Under the pieces are notes generated by a model, which saw nothing but the letters and a program-made list of their open reading frames with translations, made no database searches and was not told where the DNA came from. From Eubacterium sp. CAG:786 (GTDB lineage: Bacteria > Bacillota > Clostridia > Oscillospirales > Ruminococcaceae), in NCBI GenBank assembly GCA_000432175.1, contig HF989387.1:1-18480 (forward strand): DNA of 18,480 nt. The letters are read 5' to 3'. The position numbers were made by a program, and so were the translations under genes. Numbering within the stretch: the stretch's first letter is position 1; each line of letters opens with the position of its first letter. Positions 6,469 through 12,547 of this stretch are shown in pieces.

Positions 6469-6891
6469 ATGAAAATAGCAAGACGAGGAGCCAGGTATTA
6501 CATAGCATATGGCGAGTATCTGTCAATCATGCAGATGGCGCAGAAGTGCATTACAGCAGAGCGAATTGGGAAGAGCTTCATAAGAGGTTGGAAACTGGAT
6601 TTCCGTGGGACAGACGGTAATGCAGGCGAAAATATTGTACCATGTAGCGATGGGGTAGTGCCTGTGTGCATTTGGCGTGTTGCTATGGATGACGAAGTAG
6701 AGCTTGACTTGCGTTATAAATACCCGTATTTATATACTAAAAAAGAATTTAGTGTAATTAAGGACGGTCGTATTTATACGGGGTTTACCTATGTTATGAA
6801 TGGCTCCTTTCCTAGTGCTTCGCTTTCAAAAGTAATGAAGATGATAATGCAGGAGGGATACACTTACATTGACATACCAGTTGCAGAATAG
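6469..6891 (+). CDS. GGCT/AIG2-fold protein, probably catalytically altered
   Basis: A 140-residue protein starting at ATG 6469 with GGAGG six bases before it and one base after the rep stop, so the two are coupled. It fits the gamma-glutamylcyclotransferase (AIG2-like) pattern from end to end: YYIAYGEYLSIMQMAQKC (10-27), IGKSFIRGWKLDFRG, VPVCIWRV, LDLRYKYPYLYTKKEF, and TYVMN near the C-terminus. In active members the glycine loop reads YGSN and the catalytic Glu sits in an LDxxEG-like segment. Here the loop reads YGEY and the aligned Glu/Gly positions are Tyr/Lys, so ordinary cyclotransferase activity is doubtful. Its role in the element is unknown; coupling to rep suggests copy control or protection. 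Confidence 0.83.
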   Translation: MKIARRGARYYIAYGEYLSIMQMAQKCITAERIGKSFIRGWKLDFRGTDGNAGENIVPCSDGVVPVCIWRVAMDDEVELDLRYKYPYLYTKKEFSVIKDGRIYTGFTYVMNGSFPSASLSKVMKMIMQEGYTYIDIPVAE

Positions 6892-6967
6892 GACTCCCGA
6901 TTTTTCTAATTCGAAAAGGTACACCTTGACGAACACTTTGAAAACATCAAAAAAAGAATAATATTTT

Positions 6968-7029
6968 GTTCGCAAAGATGTCAATGTCTATTATCGAACA
7001 TTCGGAAAAGCACTTGCATCTTTGCGAAC
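6968..7029. promoter_or_regulatory. 13-bp inverted repeat before the resolvase, candidate res site
   Basis: GTTCGCAAAGATG (6968-6980) and CATCTTTGCGAAC (7017-7029) are perfect inverted copies 36 bp apart. Between them lies TGTCTATTATCGAACA (6985-7000) with TGT...ACA ends, and TGTTCG (6967-6972) mirrors CGAACA (6995-7000). The block ends 15 bases before the resolvase ATG. Small serine recombinases usually act at such a site next to their gene and often repress themselves there. Confidence 0.58.
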
Positions 7030-7044
7030 GGAAAGAGGTATATT

Positions 7045-7689
7045 ATGGCGATATTTGGATATGCAAGAGTAAGCACAAGAGAACAAAACCTTGAGCGACA
7101 GCTCGTACAGCTTCGTGAGTTCGTCCCTGACGAAAGATACATAATAACAGATAAGGCAAGCGGAAAAGATTTTGACCGACGTGGATATAACAGCCTGGTA
7201 GGTACTGACGAGGTAGCCCCGAGGTTACAGGAAGGCGACCTATTAGTCATTACTTCGTTGGACCGCTTGGGTCGCAACTATACCGAAATAAAAGACCAAT
7301 GGAATTATATAACCAAAACACTTAAAGCAGATATAAAGGTAATAGAAATACCATTTCTTGATACCACTAGCACAAACGGTAATCTTGACAAATTGTTTAT
7401 TGCCGAGCTTACGTTGCAGATATTATCTTATGTGTCGGAAAAGGAGCGCATCAATATTCGGACACGTCAGAGGCAGGGTATTGACGCTATGCCTGTAGTT
7501 GATGGAAAAAAGGTATCAATGAAAACCCAAAGGGCTAGCGGTCGTCCAGCAAAGACATACCCAGATAATTGGGACGATGTATATAAGCGTTTAACAAATG
7601 GAGATATTACAGCAACTAAAGCAATGGACATTCTTGGATTGAAAAGAACTACATTTTATCAGCTTCTGCATAAGTATCGTAATGAATAG
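7045..7689 (+). CDS. Small serine recombinase (resolvase/invertase)
   Basis: A 214-residue protein with GAGGT before the ATG. The catalytic domain starts FGYARVSTREQNLERQ with R8 and nucleophile S10, and has SLDRLGRN (71-78) carrying the two active-site arginines. An E-helix with EKERINIRTRQRQGI links to a C-terminal helix-turn-helix (about 185-212, ITATKAMDILGLKRTTFYQLL). Size and layout match Tn3-type resolvases and DNA invertases, not large serine integrases. Integration is served by the tyrosine integrase next door, so the likely job is resolving multimers of the excised, rolling-circle-replicating form. The GGCT-like gene lies 153 bp upstream, and the putative res site is in that gap. 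Confidence 0.94.
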   Translation: MAIFGYARVSTREQNLERQLVQLREFVPDERYIITDKASGKDFDRRGYNSLVGTDEVAPRLQEGDLLVITSLDRLGRNYTEIKDQWNYITKTLKADIKVIEIPFLDTTSTNGNLDKLFIAELTLQILSYVSEKERINIRTRQRQGIDAMPVVDGKKVSMKTQRASGRPAKTYPDNWDDVYKRLTNGDITATKAMDILGLKRTTFYQLLHKYRNE

Positions 7690-7790
7690 AGTATTGGTAA
7701 TGTATTTCATAGTTATTTAATATCAAGTCTCTGAGTATTAGGTAGCGTATTTATTTTATACCATCTAATATACAGAAAGGAATTGATATT

Positions 7791-8873
7791 GTGGCCGAAG
7801 CGAAGAAGAACAAAAGCACAGGCAAGTGGCGTATTCAGATATATGTAGGTAAAGGACCAAACGGAAAGCCGATGTATAAGAGCTTTTCGGCAGATACTAA
7901 GAGAGAAGCAGAACTGAAAGCGAAAGATTATGAGTACCAGCAGAAACAGTTGGACATGGCACAGAAAATGGGTGGTTCATTACTTTTGCTGACTGTTGAT
8001 GTGGCAATACAGCAGTACATTGCCGATAGAACAAATGTTTGTTCTCCTAGTACAATCCGTGGCTATGAGGAAGTATATAAAAACAACATTCCCGCAGCAC
8101 TAAAAGATACACGGGTATCCGATGTAACACAGCAGCAGATACAGGCGTGGGTCAATGACATGGCAACTACGCATTCGCCAAAAACAATACGCAATGCGCA
8201 TGGGCTATTATCAGCAACATTAAAATATGCAGGTTCTACACTTATCCTTAATACACGTCTGCCGCAAAAAAGAAAGCGAGACATTTGTGTACCTGATGTC
8301 GATGAGGTCAAGGGTATTCTAAAGCTAGTACAGGGCAACAAAATGTATGTACCATTTTTGCTTGCAACTATGTGCGGACTAAGGGCATCGGAAATTAGCG
8401 GGTTGGAAGACAAAAACATATTACCAGACCGTTTGCATATCACTCAAGCGCGAGTTGCCTGCAAGGGCGGTACTGCACTAAAGGCTCCAAAGTCGTCTGC
8501 TGGATACCGAGATATACCAATCCCCGATGAGCTTTACACGATACTCAAAGCAAATATAAAGCCTAGCGGACGTGTTACCAATATGGCAGCGACAAGCATC
8601 AGCAAGTTCTGGAGTGAGTTCAGAACGGCAAACCATCTGCCGGAAAACATGAATTTTCACGCGCTTCGGCATCATTATGCATCGAAATGTCTGTTGCTAA
8701 ATATGCCACAAAAGTACATAGCAGAGCTGATGGGTCATAGTTCGACTAATATGATAGAACAGGTATATCAGCATATTTTTCCTTCAGCAATGGCAGAGTT
8801 CGCCATGAAACTGCGCGCCAATACAGCATCTTTCTTATCCGATACAGCACAGATACAGCACAAGGACGATTGA
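7791..8873 (+). CDS. Tyrosine integrase of the element
   Basis: A 360-residue protein starting at GTG 7791 with AAGG upstream. Residues 1-50 (GKWRIQIYVGKGPNGKPMYKSF) form the AP2-like arm-binding domain, residues 66-155 the SAM-like core-binding domain, and the rest the catalytic domain. Visible catalytic residues are R198 (CGLRASEISGL), a lysine at 231 or 234, H290 and R293 (HALRHHY), H316 (MGHSS) and the nucleophile Y326 (VYQHIF). The gene is complete and ends 27 bp before attR. Its last codons (DTAQIQH) encode two copies of the TACAGCAC repeat. It should catalyse integration into, and excision from, tRNA-Leu(CAG). The excision partner is uncertain. Confidence 0.95.
   Translation: MAEAKKNKSTGKWRIQIYVGKGPNGKPMYKSFSADTKREAELKAKDYEYQQKQLDMAQKMGGSLLLLTVDVAIQQYIADRTNVCSPSTIRGYEEVYKNNIPAALKDTRVSDVTQQQIQAWVNDMATTHSPKTIRNAHGLLSATLKYAGSTLILNTRLPQKRKRDICVPDVDEVKGILKLVQGNKMYVPFLLATMCGLRASEISGLEDKNILPDRLHITQARVACKGGTALKAPKSSAGYRDIPIPDELYTILKANIKPSGRVTNMAATSISKFWSEFRTANHLPENMNFHALRHHYASKCLLLNMPQKYIAELMGHSSTNMIEQVYQHIFPSAMAEFAMKLRANTASFLSDTAQIQHKDD
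8843..8861 (+). repeat. Candidate integrase arm-type sites, right (2 x TACAGCAC)
   Basis: TACAGCAC at 8843 and 8854 is again 11 bp apart, with a one-base variant (TACAGCAT) at 8822. It has the same orientation and period as the left set at 1951-1980. It overlaps the 3' end of int and lies 40-58 bp before attR. Confidence 0.65.
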
Positions 8874-8900
8874 AACGCATCATAAAGCCAATAGAGTAGA

Positions 8901-8927
8901 GGTTCAAGTCCCGTCACCTGCACCAAA
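8901..8927 (+). repeat. attR core, 27-bp direct repeat
   Basis: Identical to 1802-1828. It is a free tRNA-Leu 3' end with no acceptor 5' half or anticodon arm before it, the normal scar of integration into a tRNA gene. Confidence 0.92.
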
Positions 8928-8936
8928 GAGATGGTT

Positions 8937-8976
8937 CCGTGAATGGCTTTAATAAGCTGTTCACGGGATTTTTTTA
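8937..8976 (+). terminator. Terminator beyond attR, probably the original tRNA terminator
   Basis: CCGTGAA (8937-8943) pairs with TTCACGG (8960-8966), with an inner GCTT/AAGC stem, followed by a run of seven T. If the element excised, it would lie about ten bases after the tRNA CCA. Confidence 0.8.
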
Positions 8977-8994
8977 TTTCCGGAAAAGATGTTT

Positions 8995-9024
8995 GTCCAT
9001 TACAAGTCCTTTATATGTCCTTTA
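8995..9024 (+). repeat. Three 11-bp-phased GTCCTTTA repeats beside the integrase remnant
   Basis: GTCCATTA at 8995 and GTCCTTTA at 9006 and 9017 are spaced exactly 11 bp. They lie immediately past the 3' end of the broken integrase, the same layout as the TACAGCAC sets, and are probably its arm-type sites. Confidence 0.55.
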
Positions 9025-9031
9025 CTGAAAA

Positions 9032-9840
9032 TCAGCCTGCTTCTCTCAGGGCTGAAAGGACATCAAACACCTGCTTCGGTTGTTTGAGAGAACGTATCGA
9101 GCTTTTGGTTTTCGGTGTATCTGTATAATTACCGTCCGTTACCGTGTAGTTTGAGGTACGGCGAACGCTTATCACGTTGTTTTCCCAGTCCGCTTCTTTC
9201 CGCTCAAGCCCCATAAGTTCACCGTTTCGGAATCCGCTGTATACTTCCAGAGTAAGGAACGCTTTGTATTTCAGCGGTGCATACTGGTTTACCAGCTTAA
9301 AGAGCTGTTTCATTTCCTCAATGGTATAGATTTCTTTTTCCTTTTTTCGCCTTTTGGGACGAAAATACGATTGCAGTGATCAGAGCCTATCATATCAAAT
9401 CTCAATGCGTAATTGAACACGTCTGAAAGAAAACTAAGGTGATGAACGATGGATTTCCTTGACAGCGGCTTTCCTGTTTTCATGTTCTTGCCATTCTTCG
9501 CCATTTCGTCAACAGAAGCCTGAATCTGACCGCGCGTTATAGAATCAACACGCAAATGCCCAAAAGCTTCATAAACCCTGATTGTAGTGTTTTTCATTCT
9601 CTGGAACGTTGTCTTTTTCAGATTGACCCTTGCGAAGTCGTTAAGCCACTTCCCGGCGAATTCCTTGAACTTGACGTTTACAGTAACAATGCCCTTTTTG
9701 CAGTATTCCTCGAACATTATTGCCTGACGCGCAACCTCTTTTTCAATTTGCCGTTCAGTCATGCCCGGCGTCGGTTTCCATGTCTTTGTATGTATAACCT
9801 GCCGGTACTCCGAATCGTACCCTGTGCTGAAAGGCTGGAT
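9032..9840 (-). pseudogene. Broken tyrosine integrase of a second element
   Basis: Two overlapping frames make one damaged gene. The upstream part (recognisable from STGYDSEYRQ and TKTWKPTPGMTERQ, with an ATG at 9762) carries the core-binding domain (VKFKEFAGKWLNDFARVNL ... IVHHLSFLSDVFNYALRF). It stops at about 9313 after a shift in the A-rich stretch near 9335-9350. The next frame continues with EEMKQLFKLVNQY and the catalytic arginine in YSGFRNGELMGLE, then ends at LSALREAG. The HxxR, second His and Tyr regions are missing, so it cannot be active. The 5' limit is uncertain; no good start or ribosome site is seen between 9763 and 9910. It differs clearly from the intact integrase and belongs to another, mostly lost, element. 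Confidence 0.85.
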
Positions 9841-9915
9841 TTTGCCGCGGCAATCAGAACGCGAATGGAATGGTCGGATACCCCTTTGATAAGCTCTGAT
9901 ATGTGCATTTCGGTG

Positions 9916-11754
9916 TTACTTCTTCCTTCGCGAAGCAGCCATCAGCGCTGCCGAAATTCCCACAGCGGAAATAAACACGGTCACGGAACCGACACCTGTA
10001 TCCGGGTTTTGGGACTCGCCGGGAATTTCGAACGTTTCGGCTGTTTCAGGTGTTCCCGCTTCATCAGAGGTTTCGGGAGCTTCGTTCACGACAGCTATCC
10101 TGCCGCTTCCGCGCGGGTCGGAGTATTCCTCGCCGACAGTGCCGCCAAGGTCCTCGGTGATATAGTCGATGAGCGCCTGATTATCAAGTGCGATCTCCTT
10201 TGCAATCATGTTGCAATCCTTGAACATGCTCATTCCGTCGCCGCCATTAAGAAGCAAGTAATTGTGGGAAGCCACGGTGTACACCTTTTCAAGGTCAAGT
10301 GGCTCCCCGTTCACGAGCACGTTTTTTACGCGGTATTCTCCGTCAACGCCTGTGAAATTGCCGTTTTCATCAGTGGTGACGGAAGACGGAATATATGTAT
10401 TCACGGTGTACGAAAGCCCGGACACCTGCATAAATCCGCCGTTTTCCTCCGGAGCATGTACCGCGCCCATCTCAAGGCAGTCCAGAATCTGCTGACCGGT
10501 TGCTTCCACAACGCAGAGGGAATTCCCGAACGGCTGAACGTCAATGATGTTTCCGTAGGTTATATCGCCAGCCGCGATATTTGCGCGCACACCGCCGCCG
10601 TTGATAAGCCCGATGTCCGCGCCGGTCTTTGCGCGGTAAGCGTCAGCGCAGAGGTCGCCTAGGTTGGTTTCGGAGTTTCTGACTGCGCGCTCGCCTGTTT
10701 CGGGGTCGTTGACGGTGAGTTCAACGTCCGTCCTTGCGACTACCGTTCCGGCAAGTTCGTTGTACTGCTCGTCTATTCCCGCGATGAAATCAGACATCTT
10801 CTGGTACGCCTTGTATTCAGCGGAGTTTTCGTCCGTGGATACGGCGTAATCGTCCTTGCTGATAAGTTCGCAGTTGACCTGGCGCTCCGGCGTTATCGTT
10901 ATCTGACCGATAGTCTGGAGTTTTGTTCCTGTGGAAGTGAGCCACACGTCATTGCCGCTCTTATCCCAGCCCTCGCCAATTATCTCGCTGTGGGAATGCC
11001 CGTCAATGAAGCCGGTAAGTCCGCTGACGTGTTCAAAAACCGCAATGGAACTCCATCTGTCGTCGTATACGTAGTCGCCCATGTGACCTATCGCGAACAC
11101 ATAGTCCGCGCCGTCTGCATAAGCCGCGTCGATCGCGTTCTGGACTGCGGTGTAGAGCGCCGTTCCGTCATCGCTGCCCAGGAACCCGTAAATGAAATTT
11201 CCATCCTCGTCCTGAAAGTTTGACGGTCTGCTGGAGGTCAGGGTTTCCGGCGTGGTGAGGCCTACGAACGCTATTCTGTACTGTTCGGCGTCGATGATGG
11301 TGTACGCCTGAAACGGCTTTTCGTCTGTACGCAGGTCGGTAAAGTTCACAGAAAGATACGGGAACTCAGCTTCACCTGTAAGCTTGAAGAACGTATCCAT
11401 ACCGTAGTCGAACTCATGATTCCCGGGAACCGCGACGTCATAGCCAAGCTCGTTCATTATCTGCATGGGGTATTCACCGTCAGAAAGCGTGCCGATAACT
11501 CCACCCTGAACGAAGTCGCCTGCGTCCACAAGGATAACGTCGTAACCCTCGTCCTCAAGGTGCGCCTTGTATGCGGCAAGGTCAGCCACGCCAAAGGAGG
11601 AGTCGTCCGCTTCAACTCCGCAGTGGACATCGTTCGTGTGCAGAATGACCACGCCCTTGCTTTCAGTTCCCTCTGCACCAGTGACAGTGGCGAACGTCAT
11701 AATCGACGACGCCAGAACTGCCGCAGAAACCAGTAATGATGATATTTTTTTCAA
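9916..11754 (-). CDS. Surface-anchored 5'-nucleotidase/UDP-sugar hydrolase family protein
   Basis: A 612-residue protein starting at TTG 11754 with AGAGG upstream. A signal peptide (about 1-26) precedes a calcineurin-like phosphoesterase domain with HTNDVH (39-44), DAGDF (77-81), GNHEFDYG (111-118) and DGHSHSE. The second half is the 5'-nucleotidase C-terminal domain (NLGDLCADAYRAKTGADIGL, NGGGVRANI, VQPFGNSL). The C-terminus has NPDTG (583-587), a hydrophobic stretch and RRKK, a sortase signal that would attach the protein to the cell wall. Family members remove phosphate from nucleotides or split UDP-sugars outside the membrane. No partner gene is adjacent, and a promoter candidate lies at 11855-11883. 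Confidence 0.92.
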   Translation of the reverse strand: MKKISSLLVSAAVLASSIMTFATVTGAEGTESKGVVILHTNDVHCGVEADDSSFGVADLAAYKAHLEDEGYDVILVDAGDFVQGGVIGTLSDGEYPMQIMNELGYDVAVPGNHEFDYGMDTFFKLTGEAEFPYLSVNFTDLRTDEKPFQAYTIIDAEQYRIAFVGLTTPETLTSSRPSNFQDEDGNFIYGFLGSDDGTALYTAVQNAIDAAYADGADYVFAIGHMGDYVYDDRWSSIAVFEHVSGLTGFIDGHSHSEIIGEGWDKSGNDVWLTSTGTKLQTIGQITITPERQVNCELISKDDYAVSTDENSAEYKAYQKMSDFIAGIDEQYNELAGTVVARTDVELTVNDPETGERAVRNSETNLGDLCADAYRAKTGADIGLINGGGVRANIAAGDITYGNIIDVQPFGNSLCVVEATGQQILDCLEMGAVHAPEENGGFMQVSGLSYTVNTYIPSSVTTDENGNFTGVDGEYRVKNVLVNGEPLDLEKVYTVASHNYLLLNGGDGMSMFKDCNMIAKEIALDNQALIDYITEDLGGTVGEEYSDPRGSGRIAVVNEAPETSDEAGTPETAETFEIPGESQNPDTGVGSVTVFISAVGISAALMAASRRKK

Positions 11755-11854
11755 TGCTTTAACCTCTTTCCTTTTGTGTATTGGTTCGTGATATGGCTGA
11801 AGCGACCTTGCACGCCTTATACCTCATTCACATCACCCTATTCCCTATTATATA

Positions 11855-11883
11855 ATAATACCACACACCTAAGGAAAAATCAA
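11855..11883 (-). promoter_or_regulatory. Probable promoter of the 5'-nucleotidase gene
   Basis: On the minus strand TTGATT (11883-11878) and TATTAT (11860-11855) are 17 bases apart. The leader of roughly 95 bases to the TTG start shows no clear riboswitch fold. Confidence 0.5.
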
Positions 11884-11980
11884 CCACTCCAAACATGTAT
11901 ACTGATAAATGTTATCTGACTGGGTGTATTTATCAAATCATTTAATTTCCGTGTTGTTTTTCAAAACATATACTGACATA

Positions 11981-12009
11981 TTGACAATAAATGTGAAATA
12001 GTGTATACT
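11981..12009 (+). promoter_or_regulatory. Near-consensus promoter facing the repeat and SDR remnant
   Basis: TTGACA (11981-11986) and TATACT (12004-12009) are 17 bases apart. It points into the structured repeat at 12035-12131 and then the SDR fragment, and may be the surviving promoter of the lost SDR gene or drive a structured RNA. The rest of 11884-12034 shows nothing else. Confidence 0.65.
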
Positions 12010-12034
12010 GGTAATAATGACAGATACATTTAAG

Positions 12035-12131
12035 GCAATACCGCACAAAGATTGTGCGTGTATTGCGCAGTCAGTTTTGCCAATATTACGCTTCGCTTAT
12101 TGGCAAAACTCGATTTTTCGTCAGATTGTAC
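12035..12131 (+). repeat. Structured repeat, MITE-like or small RNA
   Basis: Two strong hairpins stand side by side. The first has GCAATA (12035-12040) and CGCACAA (12042-12048) pairing with TTGTGCG (12052-12058) and TATTGC (12061-12066). The second is a perfect 13-bp stem, AGTTTTGCCAATA (12073-12085) with TATTGGCAAAACT (12098-12110). No protein frame covers it. From memory, similar sequences are scattered in Ruminococcus-type genomes, which would make it a dispersed repeat, but I cannot verify copy number here. Confidence 0.6.
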
Positions 12132-12154
12132 AATGAGGAGTTGTTGACGGAAGC

Positions 12155-12460
12155 GATAGCGTTTTCAGCGGCGTTGGCTACCCGACCAGTAAGTTTGCGG
12201 TAAACGGCATGACCAAGAGCCTTGCGCGCGAACTCGGACGCAGCGGCATACGCGTAAATGCGGTCGCACCTGGCGTTACAAGAACGGATATGGTCGCGGC
12301 GCTTCCTGCTGAGATTGTGGAGCGTATCTCCGCGCCGATACCACTGGGGCGTATCGGCGAGCCGGAGGAAGTCGCAAATGTGTTTCTGTTCCTCGCAAGC
12401 GACCTTTCCAGCTATGTCACTGGAACCGTGATCTCAGTGGACGGAGCCGCTCAGACCTGA
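12155..12460 (+). pseudogene. 3' fragment of a short-chain dehydrogenase/reductase gene
   Basis: About 101 C-terminal codons of an SDR remain: SGVGYPTSKFAVNGMTKSLA with the catalytic Tyr-x-x-x-Lys, then RVNAVAPGVTRTDM, PLGRIGEPEEVANVFLFLAS and YVTGTVISVDGA. An intact SDR has about 250 residues with a TGxxxGIG nucleotide site; that half is absent. The frame opens only after a TGA at 12134-12136, directly after the structured repeat, so the 5' half was probably lost with repeat insertion or deletion. An ATG at 12209 gives a shorter frame without the active site. A terminator follows. Confidence 0.85.
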
Positions 12461-12492
12461 TGACCAGTCGCTCCGCTTAAATCAAAGAATTG

Positions 12493-12521
12493 ACCGCCAG
12501 GCTCAGAGTCTGGCGGTTTTG
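12493..12521 (+). terminator. Terminator between SDR fragment and ABC operon
   Basis: ACCGCCAG (12493-12500) pairs with CTGGCGGT (12510-12517), followed by TTTT on the plus strand. The convergent ABC operon ends 27 bases away and may share it, although the minus-strand side lacks a T-run. Confidence 0.75.
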
Positions 12522-12547
12522 CATATTGAACCAGGGTAATTAAAAAG

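Larger units (their letters stand above)
1802..8927. mobile_element. 7.1-kb integrative element in tRNA-Leu(CAG)
   Basis: It is bounded by identical 27-bp direct repeats at 1802-1828 and 8901-8927 (7,099 bp apart). The left copy completes the tRNA gene and the right copy is a free-standing tRNA 3' end. Cargo in order: HTH protein (minus), secreted SH3b protein (minus), XRE regulator, unknown 222-aa protein, HUH Rep, GGCT-like protein, serine resolvase and tyrosine integrase (plus). The interior looks AT-richer than the UshA and ABC regions outside. A HUH Rep combined with a resolvase and an integrase suggests an integrating rolling-circle plasmid or a minimal IME relying on other elements for transfer. 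No transfer or capsid gene is seen. Confidence 0.92.

Noticed and set aside
7045..7689. The serine recombinase as the integration enzyme or an invertase for a switch
   Set aside because: It is a small resolvase type, the att sites match a tyrosine integrase in a tRNA, and no inverted-repeat-bounded invertible segment with a promoter was found.
9310..9313. The two integrase frames as two separate working genes
   Set aside because: Together they make one integrase in natural order with a shift between them, and the final catalytic region is missing.
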